Positions 28,776 through 41,645 are shown, numbered from the stretch's first letter. The stretch: 64,000 nt of DNA from Schizochytrium sp. TIO01 (GCA_004764695.1 SMSO01000035.1:1610001-1674000), one strand, 5' to 3'. The notes: generated by a model from the sequence alone, not told the origin. Program-made: numbers and translations.

Positions 28776-31700
28776 TTAAGGAGATGCTTCGTCTGTTTCA
28801 TCGCGTTCCGCTGCGGTGGACTTGCCGCGCACACTGGCAAAGGCGTTAGCATGGTCGTTAGAGGACTTGGACTTGTTTGCTTCACTTTCTTTGGAAGTCT
28901 TTCCACCAAAGAGAAGTTGCTTGTCACCAGCCTGAACAGCAGCCATGTGAGAAGCCGAGTCAGCAATAGACTCACCAGACCCGTCGGCTTTACCATCCGA
29001 GTCAGATTTATTTTGGCGCTTTGATACCGGCTCATCGTTTGCGCTGTTGTTTCCACCTGCTGCGTCGTTCTGGTTTTGACGGTTGGGACCGTCAGAGGAT
29101 GGACGTGCGCGCTTCTTAAGGGGGACTTGTTCGACCGGCGTGGTTGTTGCAGGCTTCGATTGTTTGATATTAGGTTGACCCACCGAATCTGAAGTGTGAG
29201 TCGCCGAGCTGTGACCTGCAGCAGGCTGGTCATTGGGAGATGTGCGGCCGGACTCAATCATAGCATTAGCTTCTTTGCCGGTGTCTACCTTACGAGAGCG
29301 CTCAGGTTTGTCAGAAGAAGAGGTAGGGGAGTTGTTTTTGTTGCCATTGCGAACTGGGTCCTTAGAATTTGCAGCCGGTGGCGATGGTTTCCTCGAGGTG
29401 CAGTCACCATTTGCTTTAGTTACGGCAGGGGTCTCACTGGTGGAGGGTTTAGGCGCAGATCCGGATGAAGCAGACGAGGGTCCACAGTTCACAGCCTTTG
29501 ATTTATCTTTCGATGAAACAGGGGGCTGCTGCGGGGATGTGCTGTCTACAGGGAAGTTGTCATCATCTGCGTCATCGACAAGGCTACGGCCTTCAGCAGC
29601 TGCTGCAGGCTCTCCGCGTGCCATTTGAGCACGTGCTAAACTGGCGGTATTTTGGTCCTTTATGTGATCGACTACGACCTTCTCCATTTTCGTCTCGTAC
29701 AGAGACTGGTTATACTTGCGAATGGCTTCCGCCGCCTCCTCTTGGGTTGCAAAAGATCCCAGCTTATTGGATTTGCAATCGCGGTAAACGCGAGCTTGCC
29801 ACCGCTTTTCACTGTGACTCCAACGTACGAGAGGGTGCGGTGATTTATTGCGGGATGATGACTTGTGTTTAGACTGGCTGCTAGAATGAGAGCGTGTGGA
29901 AGCTGCACTTACAGACTTTGAGCTCGACGACTTGCGCTGTTTGGCGGGAAGAGTTTTGGCGGAAGTTTTTGCTGGGGAGTTTGACTTGGAGCGACTCTTG
30001 TTCGCAGCACTAGTACTGGGCGTTGGGCTCGAGCTTCCTTGGCTCCTTGTTTGATTGCTTGAGCCGGATGCTTTGTTGGCATTGGTCGCGCCAGTTTGTG
30101 CATTGCTGCCACTAGTATTACCATAACCGGGAGCCACTTGCCAGCGGCCGTTGACCATGATACGAGGTGGCTGTGACTGCTGGTTCTGGTGGGCATTCGT
30201 CATGTTGTACATGTTATGCTGCTGTTGCGGATGCATCATGTACTGAGGGTGCTGAGCACCATTTGGGAAATACGCAGCTCCTGCAGGCAGAAAAGCCGTG
30301 CCACGCCCTCCTTGCGGGTTGGGTACCACAAAGCGTTGTTCCCATTTTCCGTTCACCAAAACGTTTTGCATTTGCAGAGGCTGCTGCTGGGGAAGAAAGA
30401 TTTGCATACCGTTTTGGGTAAATGCCACTTGTTGAGGACCCTGGCCTTGAGCATGAGCCATCATAGCGCCTTGGGGCCATTGCATATGCTGTTGCTGCAT
30501 TCCCTGGGGCGTTTGATGATATTGCATCATTTGAGGCATCTGCTGCTGCTGCTGTTGTTGTTGCATCATCTGAGGAAAGTACATTTGTCCATTGATCATC
30601 TGTGGTTGCATCATTTGCGGGTACATTTGCATGCCTGGTTGTTGTTGCTGTTGCATCATCTGTGGTGCCTGCATCTGTTGTTGAATTTGCTGCTGCTGCT
30701 GGGGGTGTTGCGAGGGAGAAGGCATTGACAATGAGGGAGACGAACCCGCAGTGTTCGACTGCTGTTGGGGTTGTTGAACTTGCTGCTGCGATTGTTGCTG
30801 AAACTGTTGGTTTCCAGAAGTACCCGATTGCTGCTGCGACATTTGGCGAGGCTGTTGCATCATCATTTGTTGAAATTGGGGGTACTGCTGTTGCTGTTGC
30901 TGCTGTGGCTGGAACTGTTGAAACTGCTGCTGCTGATGCGGCATATAGTACTGCTGTGGCATCATTTGTCCATACTGGTTGGTGTTCATGGTTTGAGGTT
31001 GCTGTTGCTGTTGTGATTGTGAGTTTGTTGTTAAGGAAGAGCCAACACCAGAGGCTCCGTATGCACCAGATTTGGACGACTCATTGTTTGTGCCAGCATT
31101 GTTATTGCTGCTATTATTGATGTTGGCGGAAGAGGACGCGATGGCAGAGGAGCCATTGTTTGAGCCGGAATTGCCGACGCTATTGTCAAAGTTGGAGGCA
31201 CTAGCTTTGCTGTTACCATTGCTTGTGCTGCCATTGCCATTAGAAGTGGAGTTGTATGCCGATGGCATTCCATACAGATAGCCTCCTGTATTACTCACAC
31301 CGGAGTTTTTCTGCGATGAGGACATGGAGTTGCCATTGCTATTACTAGTCAAAGTCCCGTTTGCATTCGGAGTGACAGAAGATGAAGAAGCAGAGTTGAT
31401 GTTATTCTGGTTGCTGCCATTATTCTGAGTGGTGTTTGAGGAAGACGTGCTCGAGTGTGTGTTGAGTGCGTAACTAAGTGGGCCGTTTGAAATGGGGTTC
31501 GATCCATTCGTGGTAATATTATGGTGGTTGATGCCAGTACTGGAGGTGTTTGCATCCGAGGAGCTGCTGCTGCTGCTGCTAGAATTGATCCCATTCATCT
31601 TCGGGGCAGTGGGGCTGCTACTACTGTTAACAACAGAGGTAAAATTGGACATTGTCAATGGCTGCGTGAGAGCCGAGGTGGAGGAGGAGGCGGAGTTGTT

Positions 31701-32993
31701 GTTCGTGGTCGTTCCATGAGTTGTACCATTGTTTTGCTGCTGTCCAGAGTGGCCCATAAGAAAGGCAGGGAAGGGCGAAGCAGAGTTTGCTTGAAACTGC
31801 TGTGAAAAACTCTGTGGAAAGCCAGTGGATCCCTGTACTCCTCCAGAGGAGCTTGTATGATTTGCACCAGGTGTAGAGGATGAAGAAGACGAGGAAGGCG
31901 TTCCGTTGCCATTGCTAGTGCTGTGAGTATTGTTCCCCTGAGAGGCACTGAAGAATGTCCTCTGAAGAGTGCCAGACGCAGATGCCTGTGAGGCGTTGCC
32001 TTCGGAGGACTGGCGCTGTTGGCTCTGCAGGAAGTTGGGGTGCTGCATGCTGTGGAAGTTCATGGCATAGCTCGTGGGTGGCGCTGTAGTGTTTGGAGAG
32101 CTCGTCTGGTTGTTGGAGCTCGATGATGCGCCATTGCTAGTTATGTTGCTGGAGCCATTGGCGTTATTGGTAGAAGACGATGGAACGATGCTGCCATTCA
32201 AGTGGCCAGCAGAGCTAAGAAAATTACTGCTTGGCCCGGTAGAGGCCATGTTACTAATTCCCATGAGGTTATTGTGATTAGATGAAGTGCTGTTGTTGCC
32301 GCTGGAGCTGGTGCGGCTGTTGGAGACGCCGTGCGAGTTGTTGATGCCGTTGGCGGTCGCACTGGATGAGGTACCTCCGGCACGGTTGTTATTCGACGTC
32401 GAGGAGGAAGAGGATACTGCGTTAATGCCCGAAGTGGACGTGCTATTGTTGTTATTGCTATTGCTGCTCGTGTTGTTTGCTCCAGAGGCCGAGTTTGATG
32501 TTGGGGCCGATATTGCGTTGGCAAAACTCATTGCGCCTGTGAGTTTCTGTAGGTTGAACTGGGTTGGCCAGGCCTGCTGCTGTTGGTGCTGCATACCGTT
32601 CATGCTGCTCATTCCATTGAGCGCCGCTAAGTTCGCTGAGGAGGTATTAGTGCTCGGGCCTGTCGCTGAAGGCATGTGGTTCATGCTGCTGCTATTGAGG
32701 CTGGGCATTCCGGAACTGCTGGCGATGCCGCCGTTGCTGTTGCTGTTGTTGTTGTTATTGTTGTTGTTGTGGCTGTTGTTGGAGTTGCTGCCGCTGCTGT
32801 TGTTGTTGTTGTTGTTGTTGTTGTTGCTGCTGCTGCTGCTACTGTTGCTGCTGTTATTGTTACTGTTGCTGCTGCTGGCGATGGCACCGTTGCTATTGTT
32901 GTTATTCCACGCGAAAAGGTGCTGCATCTGTGCGGGCTGCATGTTCGTCGGCGGGCCCTGCATGTATCCCGGAAAAGAGAAGGGGAGTGACAT
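28776..32993 (-). CDS. Asn/Ser/Gln-rich prion-like protein with one AP2-like DNA-binding domain
   Basis: A single-exon frame of 1405 residues starting MSLPFSFPGYMQG. Residues 1 to about 650 are dominated by Asn and Ser runs (coded by AAC/AAT, AGC/TCC mixtures). About 660-880 is Gln/Met-rich with QQQQ and MMQQ tracts. About 930-1045 is Ser/Lys-rich and basic. Residues about 1050-1100 match an AP2/ERF-like fold: HPLVRWSHSEKRW, QARVYRD and LGSFATQEEAAEAIRKYN. The tail is polar and charged. AP2 proteins bind DNA through a three-stranded sheet, so this is a likely transcription regulator in the nucleus. The long N/Q tracts suggest activation or condensate-forming regions (inference). The mix of codons within runs argues that the runs are selected as protein rather than pure microsatellite slippage. 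Confidence 0.8.
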   Translation of the reverse strand: MSLPFSFPGYMQGPPTNMQPAQMQHLFAWNNNNSNGAIASSSNSNNNSSNSSSSSSNNNNNNNNNSSGSNSNNSHNNNNNNNNSNSNGGIASSSGMPSLNSSSMNHMPSATGPSTNTSSANLAALNGMSSMNGMQHQQQQAWPTQFNLQKLTGAMSFANAISAPTSNSASGANNTSSNSNNNNSTSTSGINAVSSSSSTSNNNRAGGTSSSATANGINNSHGVSNSRTSSSGNNSTSSNHNNLMGISNMASTGPSSNFLSSAGHLNGSIVPSSSTNNANGSSNITSNGASSSSNNQTSSPNTTAPPTSYAMNFHSMQHPNFLQSQQRQSSEGNASQASASGTLQRTFFSASQGNNTHSTSNGNGTPSSSSSSSTPGANHTSSSGGVQGSTGFPQSFSQQFQANSASPFPAFLMGHSGQQQNNGTTHGTTTNNNSASSSTSALTQPLTMSNFTSVVNSSSSPTAPKMNGINSSSSSSSSSDANTSSTGINHHNITTNGSNPISNGPLSYALNTHSSTSSSNTTQNNGSNQNNINSASSSSVTPNANGTLTSNSNGNSMSSSQKNSGVSNTGGYLYGMPSAYNSTSNGNGSTSNGNSKASASNFDNSVGNSGSNNGSSAIASSSANINNSSNNNAGTNNESSKSGAYGASGVGSSLTTNSQSQQQQQPQTMNTNQYGQMMPQQYYMPHQQQQFQQFQPQQQQQQQYPQFQQMMMQQPRQMSQQQSGTSGNQQFQQQSQQQVQQPQQQSNTAGSSPSLSMPSPSQHPQQQQQIQQQMQAPQMMQQQQQPGMQMYPQMMQPQMINGQMYFPQMMQQQQQQQQMPQMMQYHQTPQGMQQQHMQWPQGAMMAHAQGQGPQQVAFTQNGMQIFLPQQQPLQMQNVLVNGKWEQRFVVPNPQGGRGTAFLPAGAAYFPNGAQHPQYMMHPQQQHNMYNMTNAHQNQQSQPPRIMVNGRWQVAPGYGNTSGSNAQTGATNANKASGSSNQTRSQGSSSPTPSTSAANKSRSKSNSPAKTSAKTLPAKQRKSSSSKSVSAASTRSHSSSQSKHKSSSRNKSPHPLVRWSHSEKRWQARVYRDCKSNKLGSFATQEEAAEAIRKYNQSLYETKMEKVVVDHIKDQNTASLARAQMARGEPAAAAEGRSLVDDADDDNFPVDSTSPQQPPVSSKDKSKAVNCGPSSASSGSAPKPSTSETPAVTKANGDCTSRKPSPPAANSKDPVRNGNKNNSPTSSSDKPERSRKVDTGKEANAMIESGRTSPNDQPAAGHSSATHTSDSVGQPNIKQSKPATTTPVEQVPLKKRARPSSDGPNRQNQNDAAGGNNSANDEPVSKRQNKSDSDGKADGSGESIADSASHMAAVQAGDKQLLFGGKTSKESEANKSKSSNDHANAFASVRGKSTAAERDETDEASP

Positions 32994-33183
32994 GCTGGCG
33001 TCGTGCGAAGCTCTGTGCGTTTGCCGCCTGCGTCCGAGCAGGTTCGCCGTTGAGTTTGTGGAGCGCAGCGACCTCTAGGCGCCCCGCGCGTCGCGCGTCT
33101 TCCGTGCCAGACCGAGTCGCGGGAGGGATCGACCAATTGCCGTATGCGGCGCTTCTCGCTGTTTGATGCTGTTGTTCTTAATA

Positions 33184-33206
33184 TTCTTCTTCTTCTTCTT
33201 CTTCTT
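33184..33206 (+). repeat. (TTC)n array
   Basis: Seven copies of TTC in the presumed upstream region of the AP2-domain gene. Confidence 0.85.
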
Positions 33207-33266
33207 AATAAGTATTGTTTTTTCCTCTGTTTTTTCCTCTCCAACAGACAGACAGATAAAGAATCA

Positions 33267-33314
33267 AACAAACAAACAAACAAACAAACAAACAAACAAA
33301 CAAACAAACAAACA
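33267..33314 (+). repeat. (AAAC)n microsatellite
   Basis: Twelve perfect copies, preceded by ACAGACAGACAGATA. It lies within 350 bases of the AP2-domain start codon, on its upstream side. Confidence 0.95.
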
Positions 33315-33518
33315 ATAGTCAATCAAACAATGTGTCGGAGAAAACCTTTTTCTTTTTATTTTAGCCTTCAAAGAAAGAAGAATTTCCTCTTACTTGAAGA
33401 GAAAATCACAGCTTTCGCTTCTTTCTCTCCCCCAAAGAGACAAAGAAACAATCAAAGCAATCCTCGCTAAAAAGAAAAACAAAAAGAAAAACAAAAAGAA
33501 AAACAAGAAAAACACTCA

Positions 33519-33520
<2 letters not shown>

Positions 33521-33552
<32 letters not shown>
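33521..33552 (+). repeat. (CT)n dinucleotide array
   Basis: Fifteen CT units after a run of AAAAAGAAAAAC repeats (about 33470-33510). Confidence 0.9.
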
Positions 33553-33556
<4 letters not shown>

Positions 33557-36500
33557 ATCTATCTCACAGACCAAAGAGCAGAAAGAAGGAGACAAAGAGC
33601 GCAAAGAAGAAAAGCTAAAAGACAAACAAAGGCAGCGGAAGAAACACTTTGATCTATCTGAGGCCTCAATCAATCAATCAGTCAGTCAATCAAAAGAAAA
33701 AGGAAAGAAAGAAAGAAAAGAAAGAAAGAAAGAAAGGAGAAAAGAAAGAAGAAAAGAAAGACTCAATCAATAACAAGAACAAGCGCCTCCTTCTCTGCTT
33801 CTGTTCTGTCCTTCTCTCTCTCCCTCCCTCTGCTTGCTTGCCTGCCTGCCTGCCTGTTTCTCGACCTGCCTTCGCGAGCAATCCCGACCGCCGAGAAGCC
33901 TCAAAGGAGCGAGCAAGGACCGAAGAAGGCAAAGAAGGATGAAAGAAAGTAAGTCCAAAGAGAGCAGAGAAAAGGGAAACGGAGGAGAAACAGAAAGAGT
34001 CAATTGAATGAGACCAACCTCAAAGTCAGTCAGCCAGTCAGTCAGTCGCCTGCTCGCTCCGCCGGGGCAGGGCAGGGGGGAGCCAAGCACGGCCAGCAGG
34101 CTAGGGAGAGTGGCTCTGGGCTTCCCTGCCGCCGCACTCTCTCTCTCTCTCTCTCTGTCTCTCGCGCTCGCTTCTGCTCTTCGCCGCTTCACGTTTTGTT
34201 TGCAGGCGAAGAAAAATTGAATGAATTTTCCCTCCGCACCATTTCCCCGATCCCCGAGAGAGGTACGAGCTAGGACCCTCCAGTGGCGGGGAATCCAGCT
34301 TGCTCTACAAGGGGGTCATACTGAGAGTGTTTCCGACATCTTCGCCTGGCCTTTGCCATATTACGGAAGCCTGCATTCCGGAGGTGCCGGCACAAGATGC
34401 CCTCGCAATTGGCCCGAGAGGTGTTCGGATCGCACCCCTCCTCAGCAGAGGCACTCTTTGAGAGGGAGAGAGCACAAAGTTTTGCAACCCAGAGCTCAGT
34501 GGGGATCTCTGTCAACTTTGTGGAGGTAGACTGTGAAGAACATTCAAAGGGACACAACCACAATAACAGCAACAGCAACAACAGCAACAACAACAATAAC
34601 AGCACTAACAGCAACAACAACAACAATAATAACAGCAGCAGCATCCCCATCTTCAAGAACCCAAACAGAGCGAGAAAATTGACGGGATTGAAATGAAGCG
34701 GAGAAGAAGAAGCCGAAAGCGCAGCGCGAATGACGGAAAGCCGAGGGAACGAGGCCATCCGGCAGCTAGCTCATGAAGCGCGATCGACCAGCAAGGCCTC
34801 GCTCCCTTTGCAACAACAGAGAGATTCGTCATAATCGAATTATTTTATATACTTACTTATTTATTTAATTTTTATTTAAGAAATAATAATAAAGAGAAAA
34901 CAATTATTTTAATGAGCAGCAGAGTTTGTCTACTATCATCCACTTCCCCTCACAAGTCTACCTCAGTGGCGGCTCGCCCTCTCCTCACACTCTTTCTCTC
35001 TCCTCCTTTTGCCCTCTCCACTCTAACTGACTGCGCCCCTCACATCACGCATTAGAAGAAGTAGTAGCGGTGGAGGTAATATAGTTTTTATCTGCAGAGT
35101 GAGGCAGAGAAAGAGGGGAGAGAAAGAAAGAAAGCAATGATAAGAATCGTTCTCTCTTTCCCCCATCATTGTACTTTCTTCGGCGGAGAAAAGAGTGAGA
35201 AAGTCTTTGTGGTAAGGTGTTAGCAGTTCCAAGGACGCAAACCTATTGTTATTATTTTCACTTCTTAGGCCTCAGCGAAACAAAGTTAATTTTCCGATTG
35301 TTCAGCCTAAGTTACAGCTACAATGGCCGTAGCAAAAACTAAACATCGCTCGGCAAGCGAGCTGGTGAACGCATCTGTTTGCACTACGACCGACCCATCC
35401 TCAATCGTCCCGTAAACATGCTATCTGCCTGTCTGTGTACGTATAGCAGCACTTACTCAGGTACTGCTTTTTACCCTCCTAATATAAAAACTTATTTTCT
35501 TAATTGTATAAAAGGATACTTCATTTTTATTGTATTTTTCATTACAGATATATAACATTCTCTTCATTAAAATAAGAGTAAAAATATGTTGATCAAAAAA
35601 TAACATCGCCACGGTGACCCCTGCTTTTATAGACTAATTAATATCTCCGTACTGTTAATTTGTGGACTTTCCCATAAAGTACAATCAACGGCGGATAGAT
35701 AGGCCGACGGAGAGGCTGTTGGCTCGTGTTGGCTTCCTTCCTCCTCTCCTCCGCCCTTGCGCTCTTCCTCTTCGCCCTCAAGTATCCATTTCCTCGCCCT
35801 CCCTGTGTCTTTTTCCTTCTTTCTGTCTTTCTTTCTGCGCCAATCTCTTTTCTTCTCTGTCTGTTGTTCGTTCGATCCTTTGTCTCTTCGTCTCTCTGCT
35901 CCTTCCTTTGCTCCTTTCTTTTAGCACACGCCTGCTTTCTCACTCCCTGACCTCAATACGCGCCTTTCTTTTGCCTTTCCTCGTCTACACCGCCCTTTCT
36001 ACTTGCTTCGCCTACTAGCCGAAGAGGTCCTCCTCTCTATTATCTGCAGAAGAGACTGGCAAAATAGAAATGCTGCCTTCCTTCGCTCCTTCTGTGAATT
36101 TATTTGTGTTGCCCTCCTTCCCTCTCAACACACTGCCTAGCCCCCACTTATCTCCTCCACCCCGGTTATTTGCAATTTTAACTCGACTAACCATTACTAT
36201 TTTACTCTATCAATATAATAATTATAAATAAACAAATAAAGTAATGAACAAAGAGCCATATAAAGAACTCTAAAGCCCTCCTTTTCCCCCTTCTCTCCCG
36301 GAGTAGAAGGCAGATAGGCACCTGCTTGCCCTAAGCAGCGTTAGGGGCCGCTCTGCGAGCCCCCTGCTAGGATCCCTAGGTGCCCCCTACCGCATCTCCA
36401 AAACGGCGGTCTCTTGGTTGTTCAACGCTTGAGTCATGTGTAGCTTATAAGCAGAGTACAAGAACGAGCGCTGATTCGCGAGGCGCGCTGCGACAAGGAA

Positions 36501-36675
36501 AAGAAAGCCCTGTCCAGCGGAGGGGAGGTCTTGTCTTCTTCCATCCCTCCTCGCTTGCTTGCTTGATCGCTTGATCGCTTGCTCGCTTGCTGCTCCTTCT
36601 CGAACCTCATGGATGCGCCGGCTCGCTCTCTCCTTCGCTTCCCTCTCTCCTCTTGCGAAGCCGTCTGCTGTCGGC

Positions 36676-36871
36676 TTTCTCTCTCTTTCTTTCTGTTTCT
36701 TTCTCTCTCTTCTCTTTCTTCTTTCTCTCTTTCGCTTTTTCTTTCTTCCGCTTTCTTTCTTTCTTTTCTTCTTTCTTTCTTCTTTCTTTCTTTCCCTTTC
36801 TTCTTTCTTTCTTTCTTCTTTTTCCTTCTCTTTCTTTCTTTCTTTCTTTTTCTTTCTTTCTTTCTTTCTTT
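36676..36871 (+). repeat. 200-nt polypyrimidine tract of CTTT-type units
   Basis: Nearly pure C/T over about 196 bases with only a few G interruptions, built from CTTT, CTTCTTT and CT units. All six frames stay open for about 100 codons because of composition alone. Confidence 0.95.
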
Positions 36872-37329
36872 GCATTGGACGTTTTTGAGTGAAACAATGA
36901 AACAATCAATCCATGAAACACAATCAATGAAATAATCAATCAATCAAACAATGAACCCATAGCGCGGAAGGAGGTCGATAGATGGAGGAGAACGTGTGAG
37001 TGAAGAAGACAGCTGCTACAGAGAGCTGACCTCCTCTTGACTGCCGAGAGAGAAGAAAGCGAGAAAGCGAGAAAGCGAGAAGCAGCGATGACCCTTTCGC
37101 ACGCACGCGTACGCATCGCTTCGAGAGCTCAAGGCGGAGCAGGCAGCGATGCAGATGAAGGATGTCTCCCTCCACACGCTCCGCAGCTGCCGAGACCTCC
37201 CCACTGATCATGGTGAATGACCTCTCTCTCGCCTAGCACGCCTTAGTCTCCATAGTACGCACTCACTCGCATGATCCATCCATCAATCATTCCACCAATA
37301 AAAGTCAATGACAATGGAACGATGAGAAA

Positions 37330-37367
<38 letters not shown>

Positions 37368-37695
37368 TGAAGCAGTCCTACTGAGTCTTCGAGCCTACCG
37401 TAGCAGTCACTCAGGGACAACTAGAGCTCGGATCAATGGAAAGGTCCTCTCTAGTTGTAGGCATCTAACAGGTCATTGTGGTCTTTTCCCTTATCGTATA
37501 TCTAGGTTAGGCTATTGTGCCAACCTTTACCACGCCAGAATGAAGGAACTCTGCTACTGCTGCGATACAGAAGAATAGTTTTTCATTTCAAGTTGTTCAT
37601 TATTTTTATATGTACAACAAAAGGGCAAAATACCATGGCTGGAAGGATGAATCCGTCGTCAAACGCTTGTTTCTGCTTCTGCTGCTGCTGATGCT

Positions 37696-37731
37696 GAAGA
37701 AGAAGAAGAAGATGATGATGATGATGATGAT
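37696..37731 (+). repeat. (GAA)n followed by (GAT)n
   Basis: About five GAA/AAG units run directly into seven GAT units. Trinucleotide compound array. Confidence 0.9.
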
Positions 37732-39569
37732 AACAACGCGTTCTTCATTCATTCGTTATGCGGAAACTCACTTTACCAACCGATTCCGTGCTTCTATGGT
37801 ATTCGTGGCCGTTTGCAGAAGCAGCAGCAGCAACACCCCAAGTACGGTTCTTTTAATTCCATAATATTTATAAATTTATTTGTTAATCGTTGGTAAAAAC
37901 GTTCTTGATGTAAGAATTGAAAGAAAGAAAGAAATAACTTGTGAATGCTAAGAAACAAAAAGTAAACTATTTTCCTATGATCTAAAATTTGTTTTTAATT
38001 TAGAATTGATAATTATTAGAGAAGAAAAAACAGAAAAAGAATGAAATGGCAAATGGCTTTGCTTCTACTTTGCTTTGCTTAGCTTTGCTCTAAGCGCTGC
38101 ATGCATCTTCAAGTCCCGGCTTATCGATTAGCCCAGAAGCTGCACTTCTCCGTCATACAGCTTCGAGTTCTTCTCTGCAGCATAGAAGCATTTCTAGATT
38201 TCCTAGCTAGACACCTACCTGGTAGCAGGTACTAGCCCTCTTTCCCCTTTCCATCTCAACTGGTTATTCACAACAGCAGCTCAAATTAGCACAGCAGGTG
38301 TAGTAATAGTGGTTCTAACATTATTCTTTATTACCTTATAAGCCATCAGTACCGTGGTAGATAAATGTTTGTAGAATCGCTCGACTGATTCCTCGCACGC
38401 ACGAAGGAGAGGAAGCTGCCCTTCTTTTCCCTTGCAAGCTGCTTACTTACTTTGCGGTCCCTTCGGTGTTCTGGAACCTCGCTCTGCTCTGTTAACCTAC
38501 CCCGCCGCTCTGACTGTTTTCGAGATCAGTGGATCGATCCTAAGTTTTGCAGTTTGTTTGTCTCATCTCAGCAGAGCCCACTTCGAGGCGGGAGAAATAA
38601 TCAATAAATAGCAGAAGTAAGAGCTAGCTAGCCCTTTTCCTCTTCCCTGAGTGATAAATAATATTCCTTCTGTTTCTGTTACGGAGAAACGAGCGCTTGA
38701 TTTTGTTTATTTTTATTTTTAAATTTTAAAATTAAAATTAAAATTTAATTAAAACACTAAACCATCGTTTTTTTTTTAAGTTCAATCATGCATGCATGTA
38801 TAACAGACAGCACACCATTGAATCATGGAATACAAAATTATAAGAATAATATAAGCCATAAGGAGTGTTTCTTTTGGAGACTAGAAACAGCTTTCACTTC
38901 CTGGGGGTCCATATAAGGTTTCCACCAGGCCTTGCCCATCATTTGCCTCCGCTACGCCAACTTACTCACCTCACTAACCCCATTACCTTCCCTTGCCTTC
39001 TTTGGAGCCCTTACATACTCACTAAGTTGCTGCTGCTCTGTGCTTCTTTCTTCTCTGCAGTAAAGCTTACAACGAAACTTTCAGACTCCTCCTCTCCAGA
39101 GGAATCGACTTCGCCGTTCGAGGCGAGACCTGACCAGCCAAGGATGGCTCCATCCGTCCATCAGACAAACAAGCAATACACCAGTCCACCAACAGATCGA
39201 GCACGAAGGTATGTCTGTATCTGCGTATGCAGAGACGGCCTATAACACCTCTCCTCTCCTTTTTGTTATGTATACATTTTTCCCGGCCTCAGAAGAAGTC
39301 TCTCATTGTGTAGGTGTGTACTTGCTTAGGCAGCTTCGGCAAAAGGAAGCCTTGTAGCTCCCCTACTGAGCCGGTAGACTTCTATACTTCCTGCGCTCAG
39401 TCCTCAGCTGACACTTCGCGCGTTTATGTCCCCCTAAAAGTCGAAGGTAAGCGGGGATGGAAGTGTGTGCAGAAATATTCAAAGGTGGCTGTGGGGATAA
39501 AACTCCCACAGCCGCGCTTTCATGCAGTCCTGTTTTGTCATCGCTTTGGACTGTTGGTACTGCCCTCCT

Positions 39570-39806
<237 letters not shown>

Positions 39807-41645
39807 CCACTTCTGCTGTCCTCTGTGGTCTTCCTCTTCTCTCGTGGGTGGCATATGGATGTGTCCTCTCTCTACCCTGCTCTCTCAACCAGACAGGTGT
39901 CTTCTCGAAAGGGAATGATCGGCTCGAGCTGTCTGTTACACCTCAAGAGAGTCCTACGATCGTGCCTGCCCAGCCTCGGCTCTATCATGTGTGGCCTTTG
40001 CCAACTCCCAATTTGTTTGTATGTATGCGCGTCGGTAGCTTTCTCTTCTTCTTTCTTTTTTCCCGCTTTTCCCCTTTCCTCCTTACTTTGCATTCCACAA
40101 AAACAACCAACGAACGAACAAACGAACGAGAAGAGACCTGTCTAATGATGACTGGCAGTCTGTCTGTCTGTCCGTCTGTCCGTCTGTCTGTCTTTGTCTT
40201 TGTTTTCGTCTTTGTGTTGGGAGATCCTCGAGATGCTTGGATTGGACAAGCTGGCTGGCTGGCTGCCTTGTGGCGCCTTGGGATGAGATGCGTCGCCCGT
40301 TCCTCCCCCTGACCTGTCAGAGAAAGCTGCCTCCATAGAAAGGGCCCCTGAACTCAGTATTTCTACTTCTCTCTCCATTCTCCTTCTCTTCTCAGGCTGC
40401 ATATAGTAACTAACTAGTTGGCCATCATTTCTTTTATTTTAATTTTGTTTTCTCTTTTAATTTTACAAATAAAATAAAAGACAAATACAAATAAACAAAA
40501 ATCGCGAGGCGAGAGAAGTAGTATGAATCGACGAATAGAGAGAATGAGTGAGTTCTCCGTTTGATCGCTGAGTCGTTGCAGCTGTGAATCGGCGAGTAGG
40601 CAGTGGCTTCCTTTGATTCGCGCAAGGAGGGGTTGCGTTTTCCACGCAGGGAGAGGCTTATTTTCCCGTCGAGGCTGGTCTAAGCGCCTTCAGGCGCCTG
40701 CTTGATTGCCTGCTTGCTTTCTTGCTTTCTTTCTGAGGGGAAGCATTATTCCCGCCCACAGCCCTCAGCCACCCCTCACACTCCATCGCAAAAACCGCCC
40801 TTACGCTGCTGCTTCGCGATTCAAACTGCCTAGCTCTCCAAGGCGGGCTGGCTGGCTGGCTCTCCCACTTTCTTTCCCTTCCACCGTACGTGTGTATCAG
40901 AAGAGGCGAGCTCCTCTTTCATCGCTTTGTTTGTCCTCCCACAATTCGCGCTCCTTTCTCTTTCGAGTTTTCCCTTTCCCCCCCTTGTTTTCGCTTATAC
41001 TACCAGGAGTAGTAGCAATAGTAGCAGCAGCAGAGATAATAGGAGGGAGCACGAGCTTCCTCGTACTAGTAGTAGCAAGGCTGCCTGCTTGCTTGCTTGC
41101 TTGCTTGCTTCCTTCGACGATTTACATCTCTCTATCTTATGTCTACTGCAGCGCTTTGCTTCTTTCGTTCCTTTTTCTTTCTTTCTCTGCTTCTTTCCTC
41201 TCCTCCTCTGAAGGAGTTCTGCAGAACAGAACGAAGGCAGAGAAGGCAACAAAGAAAGAGCTGCAGCAAGGAAGAAAGGAGCGATAATCGCACTGCTGCT
41301 GCTACTGAGACGGAGCCTTCGGAGTCCAAATGGACTTATGGCAACCTTTCCCGACGCCAGCGAGGAAAGGCGGCGAGGGGTGGGTGGTGGGCGCCATCGA
41401 TTGATTGATTGATTGATTGCCAAAAGCGCGGCTCTGTGGGCCTGCGCTGCTTCCACCGCTCGCGCTGCGAATGTTTGGCGGTGTCTGAAAGAAAGGAATC
41501 GAAAGAAAGAAGAAGAAGTTCATCATCGCTAAAGTCATCCTCCACTTCTCAGGCAGTGCCATATATTCTTATTCTGCGGCAGTTTAGTGCTCCAGATGGC
41601 TTAGTTTTAGTTTTATTTACTCCGGGTAATCCACCTGTGTGTCTG

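Noticed and set aside
32287-33078. 263-codon Leu-rich plus-strand frame
   Set aside because: It is the antisense of the Asn/Ser codon runs of the AP2-domain gene.
36387-36943. Overlapping 170-codon Lys/Glu/Arg-rich frames
   Set aside because: These come from the polypyrimidine tract; both strands and several frames are open only because of base composition.
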